From NCBI RefSeq assembly GCF_034008635.1, contig NZ_CP125378.1, forward strand, positions 2,346,001-2,410,000: a stretch of 64,000 nucleotides of DNA, read 5' to 3'. Position 1 is the stretch's first letter. Each line of letters opens with the position of its first letter. A program made the translations under genes and the position numbers. The stretch is from Pseudomonas sp. P8_229 (GTDB taxonomy: Bacteria; Pseudomonadota; Gammaproteobacteria; Pseudomonadales; Pseudomonadaceae). The notes under the pieces are model-generated. The model was not told the origin of the DNA, searched no databases, and saw only the letters and a list, made by a program, of their open reading frames with translations. This document shows positions 1-10,961 of this stretch, in pieces.

Positions 1-2
1 TA

Positions 3-95
3 CAACGCCAGCAGGCGCCTTTGGCGCTGCTACGGACATTGTTGGAGGAAGTGATGGAACGTGAAGTGAAACCGGCGCTGGATCCCCTAGCCTGA
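3..95 (+). CDS. C-terminal end of an upstream gene (partial)
   Basis: The frame starting at base 3 is open from the window edge and ends at a TGA at 93-95, giving 30 residues that end ALDPLA. It is followed by a hairpin terminator, so it looks like the true 3' end of a gene on the plus strand. The helical, charged C terminus would fit a transcriptional regulator, and a LysR-type gene is often found beside the acyl-CoA dehydrogenase genes in related pseudomonads. The fragment is too short to assign a family. Confidence 0.45.
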   Translation, partial: QRQQAPLALLRTLLEEVMEREVKPALDPLA

Positions 96-112
96 ACACT
101 TTTCTTCAGGCA

Positions 113-142
113 AAAGAAAACCCCGCCGAAGCGGGGCTTTGC
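113..142. terminator. Bidirectional intrinsic terminator
   Basis: A GCCCCGC/GCGGGGC stem with loop TTCG has runs of A on one side and T on the other. It lies between the convergent partial gene (ends 95) and the minus-strand acyl-CoA dehydrogenase (ends 323), so it can serve both. Confidence 0.7.
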
Positions 143-322
143 AGACTGTTTCCCTGACATCCATTTCACTCCGCCACCCTGGCAGAATCCTACGTGTCCA
201 TGTTGTTGCTTTGCGCTTCCTGCGCGACGTCCATGAGTTGTAGATTAGCTGTGGATCCAATCTACGCCTATGGGAGAACAGCAGCACGTCACGTAAGAGA
301 ATGCTTACATGACGTTACATCA

Positions 323-2101
<1,779 letters not shown>

Positions 2102-2150
2102 GGCAAACCTCGCAAGATCTAAACAGGTGATTCGTGGAAGAGTGTTTTCG

Positions 2151-2171
2151 TTGAGGCCGAGTGTACCTCAA
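2151..2171. promoter_or_regulatory. Inverted repeat TTGAGG-N9-CCTCAA upstream of the acyl-CoA dehydrogenase
   Basis: Six-base arms separated by nine bases, about 50 bp upstream of the start codon at 2101. This is a possible operator. I recognise no regulator for it, and it does not match the PsrA box found upstream of the paralogue. Confidence 0.25.
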
Positions 2172-2244
2172 CAACTTTTGCGACACATAGGGTCAGGCAG
2201 TGACTGATTTGTTATTTTTAGTCACCAGTAATTCAACCAAAAAC

Positions 2245-2275
2245 AAAGCCCGCGATCAGCGGGCTTTTTATTGTA
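2245..2275 (-). terminator. Intrinsic terminator of the GGDEF gene
   Basis: AAAGCCCGC-TGAT-GCGGGCTTT stem followed on the minus strand by a T-rich run (tttgttttt). It lies 27 bp beyond the GGDEF stop codon. Confidence 0.75.
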
Positions 2276-2301
2276 GAGAGGCGCGTTGAGCAGAGCGCAA
2301 T

Positions 2302-3591
2302 TCAGCCTGCCGCAGCGTCCATGCGTACCGCACCGCGACGGTTCTGCCCGAACGCCATGACGCAGTTACGCCCGGCCCCCTTGGCGCTGTACAACGCCTG
2401 GTCGGCGGACTTCAGAACTTCTTCCGGCGTGCGCTGCTCCACGCGCTCAGCGACGCCGATACTGACCGTGACCGACACACTTGAAGCACCAGTGCCACCA
2501 CGGCGCTGACGTCCTTGCAGGTCATCCTGCGGACGGTTTTCCTGATTGCGCAGCTGAATGTTGTAGGAGGCAATCGACTCGCGAATGACTTCCAGGTGCG
2601 GCATGCACTCCTCGAGGGTTTTGCCTGCAAACACCAGGGCGAATTCCTCACCGCCATAGCGATACGCCCTACCGCCACCGCTGATTTTCGACAGTTTGCT
2701 GGCGACCAGTCGAAGTACCTGGTCACCGACATCATGGCCGTGGGTGTCGTTGAATTTCTTGAAGTGATCGACGTCGCTCATCGCCAGCACATAGTTGCGG
2801 CCCAGCCGCTGCATACGCTCATTGAGCGCACGACGCCCCGGCAGACCGGTGAGTTCATCGCGGAAGGCCATTTGGTAGGCCTCATGCGCCACAGCAGCGG
2901 CAATCATCAGCATCACCTGGCTGCACATGATGTTCAGGGTGAACGGCAGAATGAAGGTTTTCGGCAGCATCCAGAACACCCCGAGCAAGCCGACCAATTG
3001 CGCCGCATGCAGCGGACGCGGGTTGCGCCAGTATTGCCAGGCCAGCAACAGGAACGCCGAGAGGAACACCGGATAGGACATCTGGATCAGGCTCATCCAC
3101 GCACCGTGCAGCGCTGGCCAGCGAATCTCCGAAAGCCACATCAACAGCGCCTGGGGATAGCTCTGCTCAAGGCCGAGGGCGACGCTGCCAAAGGCCAACA
3201 ACACGGCGAAGCGCGCGACCATGTCCTGAAACAGATGGGTGCGCTCCTGCCACGCGGCGAACAGGCCGAACAGCAACGGCAGCAGCAGGCAGACCAGGTG
3301 GAACACCACGGCGGCGTCTTCGCGCACTTTGCCGTTGTCGCGATAATAGTCGGTCTGAGTGTCGAGCAGAAAGTAGGCGATGTACACCGTGAGCATCAGA
3401 AACAGTTCACGCTGACGTCGGTAAACCGCACAGTAAGCGCCGCCCAACAGCAGCACCAGAGTCGGCAGCACGTTGAACAGTGACGTGAAGAACACGTTGA
3501 GGTCTTTGACGTACGCAGCCGCCAACCCCGCGAGCAACAACAGCAGTGAAGGTAGGAAATGACTGAAACGTACAGCGGAAGAACGCGGCAA
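2302..3591 (-). CDS. Membrane-anchored diguanylate cyclase (GGDEF)
   Basis: 429 residues. The N-terminal 230 or so residues form about seven hydrophobic segments with no recognised periplasmic domain. The C-terminal GGDEF domain starts at FRDELTGLPGRRAL and carries an intact RYGGEEF active-site signature, so it should make cyclic di-GMP. The usual RxxD inhibitory site five residues before GGEEF is replaced by SGGG, so product inhibition through that site is unlikely. A Gln/Arg-rich insert (about 20 residues) interrupts the domain before the VSIGVAE strand. It sits between two acyl-CoA dehydrogenases, each with its own terminator, and a strong Vfr/CRP-like site lies about 70 bp upstream. The input signal is unknown. 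Confidence 0.88.
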   Translation of the reverse strand: MPRSSAVRFSHFLPSLLLLLAGLAAAYVKDLNVFFTSLFNVLPTLVLLLGGAYCAVYRRQRELFLMLTVYIAYFLLDTQTDYYRDNGKVREDAAVVFHLVCLLLPLLFGLFAAWQERTHLFQDMVARFAVLLAFGSVALGLEQSYPQALLMWLSEIRWPALHGAWMSLIQMSYPVFLSAFLLLAWQYWRNPRPLHAAQLVGLLGVFWMLPKTFILPFTLNIMCSQVMLMIAAAVAHEAYQMAFRDELTGLPGRRALNERMQRLGRNYVLAMSDVDHFKKFNDTHGHDVGDQVLRLVASKLSKISGGGRAYRYGGEEFALVFAGKTLEECMPHLEVIRESIASYNIQLRNQENRPQDDLQGRQRRGGTGASSVSVTVSIGVAERVEQRTPEEVLKSADQALYSAKGAGRNCVMAFGQNRRGAVRMDAAAG

Positions 3592-3659
3592 GGGTAAAGC
3601 TCCGACCCGTCATATCAAAGAGATGGCATTGTGCCTGCAATGTGGCCAGTTAAGCACAC

Positions 3660-3680
3660 ACAATGTGATCCAGATCACAT
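3660..3680. promoter_or_regulatory. Vfr/CRP-type binding site
   Basis: ATGTGATCCAGATCACAT (3663-3680) is a perfect 18-bp palindrome. With the three bases before it, it agrees at every defined position with the published P. aeruginosa Vfr consensus as I remember it. It lies 69 bp upstream of the GGDEF start and downstream of the 3' end of the neighbouring ACAD gene, so the diguanylate cyclase is the likely target. Confidence 0.65.
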
Positions 3681-3730
3681 GCAGTCTCTTTAACGGCAGA
3701 AAACCCGGGTTTCTGAGCGATTCAGAAACA

Positions 3731-3763
3731 AAAAAACCGCTGCCCCGGGAGGAGCAGCGGTTT
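3731..3763 (-). terminator. Intrinsic terminator of the second acyl-CoA dehydrogenase
   Basis: AAACCGCTGC / GCAGCGGTTT stem followed on the minus strand by seven T. It begins 20 bp after the ACAD stop at 3783. Confidence 0.8.
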
Positions 3764-3782
3764 CGTCAGACCGCGTTAAGGC

Positions 3783-5588
3783 TTAGTAGCCCAGTGCGAA
3801 ATCTTCTTCTTTCATGTCCATCAGGTTGTTCGCGCCCGACAGCATGGTGGCCACGTGGGTACGGGTGCGTGGCAGGATGCGCTGGAAGTAGAAACGCGCG
3901 GTTTGCAGCTTGGCGGTGTAGAACGCTGCGTCGCCGGTGCCTTCTGCCAGTTTCTCGGCTGCCAGACGTGCCATGTCGGCCCAGAAATAGGCCAGGCAGG
4001 CGTAACCGGAGTACATCAGGTAGTCCACAGAGGCCGCGCCGACTTCTTCGCGATCTTTCATGGCCGCCATACCGACCTTCATGGTCAGCTCGCCCCACTC
4101 CTTGTTCAGTGCAGCCAGCGGTGCAACGAATTCTTTGACGGCTTCGTTGCCTTCGTTGTTCTGGCAGAACTTGTGGACGATCTTGGTGAAGCCTTTCAGA
4201 GCCTCACCTTGAGTCATCAGCACTTTACGGCCCAGCAAGTCGAGAGCCTGGATACCGGTGGTGCCTTCGTACAGCATCGAAATGCGGCTGTCGCGAACGT
4301 TCTGCTCCATGCCCCACTCGGCGATGAAGCCGTGGCCGCCGTAGATCTGCACGCCGTGGTTGGCGGATTCGAAACCGACTTCGGTCATGAATGCCTTGGC
4401 GATTGGGGTCATGAACGCCAGCAGTGCGTCGGCCTTCTTCTTTTCTTCTTCATCGACGCCGTATTTGACGATGTCGACCTGCTTGGCAGTGAAGTACACC
4501 ATCGCGCGGTTGCCTTCGGCGAATGCCTTCATGGTCAACAGCATGCGGCGCACGTCAGGGTGCACGATGATTGGGTCAGCAGCTTTGTCCGGCGCTTTCG
4601 GGCCAGTCAGGGAGCGCATTTGCAGACGGTCGCGAGCGTATTTCAGGCCGCCCTGGAAGCCGATTTCGGCGTGGGCCAGACCTTGCAGCGCGGTACCCAG
4701 ACGTGCGGTGTTCATAAAGGTGAACATGCAGTTCAGGCCTTTGTTCGCCGGGCCGATCAGGAAACCGGTGGCACCGTCGAAGTTCATCACGCAAGTGGCG
4801 TTGCCGTGGATGCCCATCTTGTGTTCCAGCGAACCACAGCTCACTGCGTTGCGTGCACCGAGAGTGCCATCAGCATTCGGCAGGAACTTTGGAACGATAA
4901 ACAGGGAAATGCCTTTGGTGCCAGCCGGCGCGTCCGGCAGGCGGGCCAGTACGATGTGGACGATGTTGTCGGCCATGTCGTGTTCGCCGGCCGAGATGAA
5001 GATCTTGGTGCCGGAAACCTTGTAGGAACCGTCGGCCTGAGGCTCGGCCTTGGTGCGCAGCATGCCCAGGTCGGTGCCGCAGTGCGGTTCGGTCAGACAC
5101 ATGGTGCCGGTCCACTCGCCGGAAACCAGTTTGGTCAGGTAAGCGTCTTGCTGCTCTGGGGTACCGTGCTCGGAGATGGTGTTCATCGCGCCGTGCGACA
5201 GGCCTGGGTACATGCCCCACGACCAGTTGGCTTCGCCAACCATTTCGCTGACGGCCAGACCCAGCGACTCCGGCAGGCCTTGACCGCCGTGCTCGACGTC
5301 GTGCGCCAGGCTTGGCCAGCCGCCTTCGACGAATTGCTTGTACGCCTCTTTGAAGCCAGTCGGGGTTTTCACGCCGGACTCGCTCCAGGTGCAGCCTTCG
5401 AGGTCGCCCACACGGTTCAGCGGTGCCAGTACCTGCTCACAAAACTTGGCGCCTTCTTCGAGAATGGCGTCAACCATGTCCGGCGTTGCGTCGGCGCAAG
5501 CCGGAAGGCTCTGATAATGCGCTTCGTAGCCGAGCAGTTCGTCACGAACGAAGCGAATATCACGCAAGGGGGCCTTGTAGTCAGGCAT
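3783..5588 (-). CDS. Acyl-CoA dehydrogenase, long FadE/DmdC-like form (second paralogue)
   Basis: 601 residues, the same architecture as the gene at 323-2101: [22 protein letters not shown], and [17 protein letters not shown] with the catalytic Glu in YEGT, then the C-terminal extension. Expected to oxidise acyl-CoAs in beta-oxidation. The start [13 protein letters not shown] matches the paralogue's [13 protein letters not shown], which supports the ATG at 5588. Two overlapping PsrA-type boxes lie 62-88 bp upstream, so repression by the fatty-acid-responsive regulator PsrA is likely. The PAO1 homologue PA0506 is, from memory, a PsrA target. Confidence 0.9.
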   Translation of the reverse strand: MPDYKAPLRDIRFVRDELLGYEAHYQSLPACADATPDMVDAILEEGAKFCEQVLAPLNRVGDLEGCTWSESGVKTPTGFKEAYKQFVEGGWPSLAHDVEHGGQGLPESLGLAVSEMVGEANWSWGMYPGLSHGAMNTISEHGTPEQQDAYLTKLVSGEWTGTMCLTEPHCGTDLGMLRTKAEPQADGSYKVSGTKIFISAGEHDMADNIVHIVLARLPDAPAGTKGISLFIVPKFLPNADGTLGARNAVSCGSLEHKMGIHGNATCVMNFDGATGFLIGPANKGLNCMFTFMNTARLGTALQGLAHAEIGFQGGLKYARDRLQMRSLTGPKAPDKAADPIIVHPDVRRMLLTMKAFAEGNRAMVYFTAKQVDIVKYGVDEEEKKKADALLAFMTPIAKAFMTEVGFESANHGVQIYGGHGFIAEWGMEQNVRDSRISMLYEGTTGIQALDLLGRKVLMTQGEALKGFTKIVHKFCQNNEGNEAVKEFVAPLAALNKEWGELTMKVGMAAMKDREEVGAASVDYLMYSGYACLAYFWADMARLAAEKLAEGTGDAAFYTAKLQTARFYFQRILPRTRTHVATMLSGANNLMDMKEEDFALGY

Positions 5589-5649
5589 AGCGATAAACCT
5601 CTGCTGATGTAACCGGGAATGAACGACCGTGTTGATTTGTTGTGACGGT

Positions 5650-5676
5650 CAAACAGTTGTTTGAAACATACGTTTA
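5650..5676. promoter_or_regulatory. Overlapping PsrA-type operators
   Basis: CAAACAGTTGTTTG (5650-5663) fits the PsrA consensus (G/C)AAAC-N2-4-GTTT(G/C). The overlapping GAAACATACGTTTA (5663-5676) fits with one end mismatch. They lie 62 bp upstream of the acyl-CoA dehydrogenase start. PsrA is a TetR-family repressor released by long-chain fatty acyl ligands. Confidence 0.6.
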
Positions 5677-5811
5677 CGCCGAAACCTTGTCAAGCGTCGA
5701 TCTTTTGCCGTTCGTCATCACTGCTTTCAAACACCGGACACAGCAAACCGCCATGGACGGTGAAGCGTCATGGGCGATAAAAAAGATTAGTTGAGGGAGA
5801 AGGACTTACAA

Positions 5812-5840
5812 CGAAAAACGCCGCGACAAGACGCGGCGTT
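5812..5840 (-). terminator. Intrinsic terminator of the small rod-like gene
   Basis: AACGCCGCG / CGCGGCGTT stem with T-rich 3' side on the minus strand, 24 bp past the stop at 5864. Confidence 0.75.
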
Positions 5841-5863
5841 CGGCAAACACTGATTGAGAAAAA

Positions 5864-6160
5864 TCAGGCAAATGTATCGATGATCGTCCCAAGCATTTCA
5901 TCGGAAGCCTTGGCGACTTTGGTGCCCAGCTCGACTTGGAACTTGCCTTGGGCCATCTCGGCCATGGCGCTGCCCGGATCCATTTGCTGGCTGCGATCAA
6001 TGCCGCGCAGACGATCGACCTGTGCCTCGGAAGACTGGCTGGTGACCGAACGCTCGATGGTGTTGTTGGCAATCTGGCTGGCGGCCTGATCGACGCGGTT
6101 CTGCCCGGTCTGAATGGTGCTCAAACCCGCATAAAAAGCTGTGTTACCGGAGATTTCCAT
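5864..6160 (-). CDS. Small flagellar rod/hook-like protein, function unknown
   Basis: 98 residues if the second ATG (6160) is used. It has an AAGGA about 11 bp upstream, whereas the first ATG (6172) sits directly against that AAGG. The N terminus (FYAGLSTIQTGQNRVDQAASQIANN) resembles the rod/hook N-terminal helix with its GL..xQ.R.D..A..IAN pattern. The C terminus (VELGTKVAKASDEMLGTIID) resembles the Flg_bbr_C helix ending in TSDEMLGTLL. The large middle part of real rod and hook proteins is missing, and no flagellar genes are nearby. It precedes the biotin operon on the same strand but has its own terminator. It may be a minimal rod-like structural protein or a degenerate paralogue. Confidence 0.6.
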   Translation of the reverse strand: MEISGNTAFYAGLSTIQTGQNRVDQAASQIANNTIERSVTSQSSEAQVDRLRGIDRSQQMDPGSAMAEMAQGKFQVELGTKVAKASDEMLGTIIDTFA

Positions 6161-6269
6161 GGGAGTTCTCATCCTTGGGAAGGATCAATGGGTGCCATTG
6201 AAGCAGAGGCGCCAGAAAAACACCCGTCAAAAATACTGATGGCACAGTGCCTCGTCATAGCCAAAAACA

Positions 6270-6950
6270 TTAGTCGAGCAGATCGAGTTGCAAGTGATCA
6301 GCCACCGCCTCAGCGCTAAGCGACTTCAATTTCGGCACGCGCCCCAGGCACGGCGCCGGTAGCCGTTCAGCCAGCGTCGCCAGATTCTCTTCCAGCCGCG
6401 AAGTCTTCGGATCAATGATGTTGGCCACCCACCCGGCCAGTTGCAGACCATCGCGCGCGATCGCCTCAGCCGTCAGCAAGGCGTGACTGATGCACCCCAG
6501 CCGAACACCTACCACCAGAATCACTGGCAGCTTCAAGGCAATGGCCAGGTCCGATAGATTGGCCTGATCCGCCAACGGCACCCGCCAGCCACCCGCACCT
6601 TCGATGAGGGTGAAATCGGCATTCAGCGCCAGAATCTCGCGCATCGGCGCCAGCAACGATTGCACCGTCAGCGCCACGCCCGCCTCCCGCGCCGCCAGAT
6701 GCGGGGCGATCGCAGGTTCGAACGCCACCGGATTGACCTGTTGATAAGTCAGCGGCACCGAACATTCGGCCAGCAGCGCCAGTGCATCGGCATTGCGCAG
6801 TCCCTTGGGCGTCACTTCGCAGCCCGAAGCCACCGGTTTACCCGCCGCCGTACTCAGCCCCGCCGACCGCGCCGCATGCAGCAAGCCGGCAGCCACGGTG
6901 GTCTTGCCGACATCGGTGTCCGTTCCGGTGATGAAATAGGCTGCGCTCAT
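6270..6950 (-). CDS. bioD: Dethiobiotin synthetase
   Basis: 226 residues. ATP-dependent carboxylation of 7,8-diaminopelargonate to dethiobiotin. The P-loop GTDTDVGKT spans residues 9-17, followed by the K(P)VASGC segment that contacts substrate, and [10 protein letters not shown] matches the family's second signature. It overlaps the bioC stop by four bases (ATGA) and is the last gene of bioB-F-H-C-D. Confidence 0.95.
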   Translation of the reverse strand: MSAAYFITGTDTDVGKTTVAAGLLHAARSAGLSTAAGKPVASGCEVTPKGLRNADALALLAECSVPLTYQQVNPVAFEPAIAPHLAAREAGVALTVQSLLAPMREILALNADFTLIEGAGGWRVPLADQANLSDLAIALKLPVILVVGVRLGCISHALLTAEAIARDGLQLAGWVANIIDPKTSRLEENLATLAERLPAPCLGRVPKLKSLSAEAVADHLQLDLLD

Positions 6951-7759
6951 AAGGGTTTCTCCAACACGGCGTAAACCACCTGATAGGTCGCCGGCAATCC
7001 TTGTGCCTGACGGTACTGCTCATATGCTTCGACCAGACCGAGAATCCGCGCCCGCCCGGTCAAGCCACCCGGACGACCAGGGTTCAGATTGTGCGCACCC
7101 AGCGCCTTGAGCTCATGCGTCAGGCTGCGCACATCCGGGTAATGCAGTACGTGCGCCTGATTCTGCAGACTCACCGTGTGTAAACCACTGGCCATGCACA
7201 ACTGTTGATAACGGGTGAACTCGCGGAAGCGGTTGACGTGCACCAAGCCATCGACCTGACGCCAACTGTCGCGCAATTCGTACAACGTCCCTACACAAAG
7301 ACTAGCAAACGCAAAAATCCCGCCGGGTTTCAGCACGCGAAAAGCCTCACTGAGCACCGACTCGAAGTCCGCACACCACTGCACCGCGAGGCTGGAGAAA
7401 AGCAGATCACACGTCGCATCCCGCAGCGGCAGACGTTCGGCATCACCGGCGATGAAATGCTGCGCACCGCCCAAGGGACGCGCGTGCGCGAGCATGCCTT
7501 CGGCGATGTCCAGCGCCAGCCCCTGCCCCTGAGTAAAGCGCTCGGCCAATGCGCGAGTGAAATACCCGGTGCCGCAGCCCAGATCCAGCCAGCGCGATGG
7601 CACAAAACCCGATGGCAAGCGCTGCAGCAACTGCGAACCGACATCACGCTGCAACTCGGCAACACTGTCATAGCTTGCCGCTGCACGGGAAAAAGAGGCC
7701 GCGACCTGGCGCTTGTCGGGCAAGCCGCCGGGCAGCGCAACAAGAGACAAATCAGTCAT
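6947..7759 (-). CDS. bioC: Malonyl-[ACP] O-methyltransferase
   Basis: 270 residues from the ATG at 7759 (MTDLSL), chosen because it overlaps the bioH stop (ATGACTGA). The longer upstream reading frame runs inside bioH. SAM-binding motif [10 protein letters not shown] sits at about 58-67, followed by [10 protein letters not shown] and [12 protein letters not shown], typical of BioC. It methylates malonyl-ACP so that fatty acid synthase can build the pimelate chain, and acts with BioH, which is encoded immediately upstream. Confidence 0.93.
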   Translation of the reverse strand: MTDLSLVALPGGLPDKRQVAASFSRAAASYDSVAELQRDVGSQLLQRLPSGFVPSRWLDLGCGTGYFTRALAERFTQGQGLALDIAEGMLAHARPLGGAQHFIAGDAERLPLRDATCDLLFSSLAVQWCADFESVLSEAFRVLKPGGIFAFASLCVGTLYELRDSWRQVDGLVHVNRFREFTRYQQLCMASGLHTVSLQNQAHVLHYPDVRSLTHELKALGAHNLNPGRPGGLTGRARILGLVEAYEQYRQAQGLPATYQVVYAVLEKPL

Positions 7760-8483
7760 CACCGCACTCATGTAAAAAAGCCTGGATCGCACCCGCCACA
7801 CCATGGGGGTCTTCCAGAAGAAACGCATGACTGGCCTGTTCAATCAGACCAATCTCGATATCCGGCAGCAGTGCAAACAACTCACCTGCTGCCTCTGCTG
7901 GCACCAATCCGTCCTGCCCGGCGAACAGGTGCAATTGCGGGCCGCGAAACGCCTGCAACGCGCCACGGGTGTCCAGTTGCGCCAGCAATTCCAGCCCGGC
8001 CATCAATGCCGTTGGCGCCGCGTTTGGCGCACCGCCGAGCATCAGTCGCGACAAACCGCGCGGGTCTTGCGCGCCTTGGGCACACAGCAGCGAGAAACGT
8101 TTGAGGGTGGTTTTGGGATCGGCCGTGCAGCCAGCGAGAAACGCATCGAACGTCTCCCCCGGCATCGCACTCGGCCATTGCTCGTGGGCAACGAAGGACG
8201 GATTGCTCGCCAGCGTCAGCAGGCCGCAGCAACGCTCGCCACGCCGTGCTGCCAATTCAGAAGCAAGCATGCCGCCCAACGACCAGCCGCCCAGCCACAC
8301 ATCCTGAGGAATACGCTCATCGAGTTCGTCGAGCCAATCCTGCAGATCGCCGGAGTCCAGTTCCGGCAACGGCTCGATCTCGACATGCAGATGCTCGTCG
8401 AGTCCCTGCAACGCCGCTGCCAAAGGCTCCAGCGGTGAAACCCCGAGGCCCCAGCCGGGCAGCAGAATCAGGCGATTACGCAT
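7752..8483 (-). CDS. bioH: Pimeloyl-[ACP] methyl ester esterase
   Basis: 243 residues from the ATG at 8483, which overlaps the bioF stop by 8 bp ([12 protein letters not shown]). Alpha/beta hydrolase with nucleophile elbow GWSLGG (Ser68), acid region [12 protein letters not shown] and C-terminal SHAFLLEDP supplying His. It removes the methyl ester from pimeloyl-ACP, ending the BioC/BioH route. Its place between bioF and bioC supports BioH rather than a general esterase. Confidence 0.92.
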   Translation of the reverse strand: MRNRLILLPGWGLGVSPLEPLAAALQGLDEHLHVEIEPLPELDSGDLQDWLDELDERIPQDVWLGGWSLGGMLASELAARRGERCCGLLTLASNPSFVAHEQWPSAMPGETFDAFLAGCTADPKTTLKRFSLLCAQGAQDPRGLSRLMLGGAPNAAPTALMAGLELLAQLDTRGALQAFRGPQLHLFAGQDGLVPAEAAGELFALLPDIEIGLIEQASHAFLLEDPHGVAGAIQAFLHECGDD

Positions 8484-9654
8484 GGCTTGGCTCCGGCGGC
8501 AGTTGGGCAAAGCAATCGGCCAGTCCCTCTAACAATAGCTGCACCTGCGCCTCGCTGTGGGCGGCGGTCAGGGTCACGCGAAGACGTGCGCTGCCAGCGG
8601 GCACGGTGGGCGGGCGGATCGCGGTGACCATCAATCCGCGTTCGCGCAGCATCTGCGACAGGCGCACGGCGCGACCGGCGTCGCCGATCAGGATGGGCTG
8701 GATCGGAGTAAAGCTGTCCATCAGTTGTAGACCGAGCTGCTCCGCACCGTGGCGGAACTGACGGATCAGCGTCTGCAAATGTTCGCGACGCCAGTGTTCC
8801 GTGCGCAGCAACTCCAGACTTTTCAACGTCGCGCAGGCCAGCGCCGGTGGCTGGCTGGTGGTGTAGATGTACGGCCGGGCGAACTGGATCAGGCTTTCGA
8901 TCAGCTCTTCGCTGCCAGCGACAAATGCGCCTGCGGTGCCGAACGCCTTGCCGAGGGTGCCGACCAGCACCGGCACATCGTCCTGACTCAAACCGAAATG
9001 CTCGACGATTCCGCCGCCATGGGCGCCCAGCGGACCGAAGCCATGGGCATCGTCGACCATCAACCACGCGCCCCTGGCCTTGGCCTCCCGCGCCAGCGCC
9101 GGCAGATCGGCTATGTCGCCGTCCATGCTGAACACTCCGTCGGTGACCACCAGCGTGTTGCCGGTGGCTTTCTCCAAACGCTTGGCCAGACTGTCGGCGT
9201 CATTGTGCAGATAACGATTGAAACGCGCGCCGGACAACAGGCCTGCATCGAGCAGCGAGGCATGGTTGAGCCGGTCTTCAAGCACGGTATCGCCCTGCCC
9301 GACCAGCGCCGTGACCGCGCCGAGGTTGGCCATGTAACCGGTGGTGAACAACAGCGCTCGCGGCCGGCCCGTGAGATCGGCCAATGCTTCTTCGAGTGCG
9401 TGGTGTGGACCGCTGTGGCCGACCACCAGATGCGACGCCCCGCCACCGACGCCCCAGCGCTCGGCACCGGCGCGCCAGGCTTCGATCACCTGCGGGTGAT
9501 TGGCCAGGCCCAGGTAGTCGTTGTTGCAGAACGCCAGCAACGGCTGACCGTCGACCACCACTTCAGGCCCCTGCGGGGACTCGAGCAAGGGGCGCTGGCG
9601 ATAGAGATTTTCGGCACGGCGGGCAGCAAGGCGTGCGGCGAGATCGAAAGACAT
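8476..9654 (-). CDS. bioF: 8-Amino-7-oxononanoate synthase
   Basis: 392 residues from ATG 9654 (MSFDLAARL). The frame extends upstream only into a REP element. PLP-dependent condensation of pimeloyl-ACP with alanine. The PLP lysine is K236 in [20 protein letters not shown] is the Asp/His pyridoxal-binding motif, and [12 protein letters not shown] is the oxoamine-synthase signature. The 3' end overlaps bioH. A roughly 150-bp gap holding a REP pair separates it from bioB. Confidence 0.95.
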   Translation of the reverse strand: MSFDLAARLAARRAENLYRQRPLLESPQGPEVVVDGQPLLAFCNNDYLGLANHPQVIEAWRAGAERWGVGGGASHLVVGHSGPHHALEEALADLTGRPRALLFTTGYMANLGAVTALVGQGDTVLEDRLNHASLLDAGLLSGARFNRYLHNDADSLAKRLEKATGNTLVVTDGVFSMDGDIADLPALAREAKARGAWLMVDDAHGFGPLGAHGGGIVEHFGLSQDDVPVLVGTLGKAFGTAGAFVAGSEELIESLIQFARPYIYTTSQPPALACATLKSLELLRTEHWRREHLQTLIRQFRHGAEQLGLQLMDSFTPIQPILIGDAGRAVRLSQMLRERGLMVTAIRPPTVPAGSARLRVTLTAAHSEAQVQLLLEGLADCFAQLPPEPSHA

Positions 9655-9688
9655 GCAGGCCTCGACTTTTTTAATGACACACATCCTA

Positions 9689-9779
9689 TGTAGGAGTGAG
9701 CCTGCTCGCGATGGCGGTGTATCAGCCGACATAAATGGTGAATGTCAGGCCGCTATCGCGAGCAGGCTCACTCCTACAG
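9689..9779. repeat. REP pair (BIME), flavour A
   Basis: GTAGGAGTGAGCCTGCTCGCGATGGC and its inverted copy ending in CTCACTCCTACA enclose a 35-40 bp spacer. It lies between bioB and bioF inside the operon, so it may affect mRNA stability. Confidence 0.9.
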
Positions 9780-9802
9780 GGGTTTTGCATTTCAAGCTTT
9801 GT

Positions 9803-10858
9803 TCAGACGGCGGCGTTATAGAACTGCTCGCCGCTCTTCTGCTCCACCAGCGCCTGCTCGATCGCGGCCTGATGCACTTCATCGGAATGCTCTTCGCGCG
9901 CTTCCGGCTGAATGCCCAGACGGGCGAACAGTTGCATGTCCTTGTCGGCCTGCGGGTTGGCGGTGGTCAGCAGTTTGTCGCCGTAGAAAATCGAGTTGGC
10001 ACCGGCGAAGAACGCCAGCGCCTGCATCTGCTCGTTCATCGCTTCGCGGCCGGCAGACAGGCGCACGTGGGATTGCGGCATGAGGATGCGCGCTACCGCG
10101 AGCATGCGGATGAAGTCGAACGGGTCGACGTCATCAGCGTTCTCCAACGGAGTGCCGGCGACTTTCACCAGCATGTTGATCGGAACCGACTCCGGATGCT
10201 CCGGCAGGTTGGCCAGTTGAATCAACAGATTGGCGCGGTCATCGAGCGACTCGCCCATGCCGAGGATGCCACCGGAGCAGATCTTCATCCCCGACTCACG
10301 CACGTAGGCCAGGGTCTGCAGGCGCTCGCTGTAGGTGCGGGTGGTGATGATGCTGCCGTAGAACTCGGGCGAGGTGTCGAGGTTGTGGTTGTAGTAATCC
10401 AGGCCGGCCTCGGCCAGCGCTGCAGTCTGCTCCTGGTCGAGACGGCCGAGGGTCATGCAGGTTTCCAGGCCCATGGCCTTGACGCCTTCAACCATCTTCA
10501 GCACATACGGCATGTCTTTGGCCGACGGGTGTTTCCACGCAGCCCCCATGCAGAAACGCGTGGAGCCGATGGCTTTGGCGCGGGCAGCCTCTTCGAGGAC
10601 CTTCTGCACTTCCATCAGTTTTTCTTTTTCCAGGCCGGTGTTGTAGTGACCGGACTGCGGACAGTACTTGCAGTCTTCCGGGCAGGCACCGGTCTTGATC
10701 GACAGCAGGGTCGAAACCTGCACGCGGTTGGCGTTGAAATGCGCGCGGTGCACCGTCTGCGCCTGGAACAGCAAGTCGTTGAATGGCTGTACGAAGAGGG
10801 CTTTGACTTCGGCTAAAGACCAGTCGTGACGCAGGGTGGCAGAGGTGCTGGCGCTCAT
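9803..10858 (-). CDS. bioB: Biotin synthase
   Basis: 351 residues from ATG 10858 (MSASTSATL). Radical-SAM enzyme that inserts sulphur into dethiobiotin. The [4Fe-4S] motif CX3CX2C is C59/C63/C66, and the conserved [12 protein letters not shown] segment is present, along with the other family segments [10 protein letters not shown] and [10 protein letters not shown]. First gene of the biotin operon, with a good sigma-70 promoter 76-103 bp upstream and divergent comF beyond. Confidence 0.96.
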   Translation of the reverse strand: MSASTSATLRHDWSLAEVKALFVQPFNDLLFQAQTVHRAHFNANRVQVSTLLSIKTGACPEDCKYCPQSGHYNTGLEKEKLMEVQKVLEEAARAKAIGSTRFCMGAAWKHPSAKDMPYVLKMVEGVKAMGLETCMTLGRLDQEQTAALAEAGLDYYNHNLDTSPEFYGSIITTRTYSERLQTLAYVRESGMKICSGGILGMGESLDDRANLLIQLANLPEHPESVPINMLVKVAGTPLENADDVDPFDFIRMLAVARILMPQSHVRLSAGREAMNEQMQALAFFAGANSIFYGDKLLTTANPQADKDMQLFARLGIQPEAREEHSDEVHQAAIEQALVEQKSGEQFYNAAV

Positions 10859-10933
10859 GGGCAGTTCCTTGGTTATGCTTGGCTGGCGGCTGCGGGAATG
10901 GAATACCCACAGGCGCGACACGGATGTTCGGCA

Positions 10934-10961
10934 TATTTAAGGAAGAGCCATGCGCTGTCAA
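10934..10961 (-). promoter_or_regulatory. bioB: Sigma-70-type promoter for bioB
   Basis: On the minus strand TTGACA (10961-10956), a 16-bp spacer, then TAAATA (10939-10934). Transcription would begin near 10926, giving a leader of about 70 nt. It overlaps the ribosome-binding site and start codon of the divergent comF. Confidence 0.6.
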
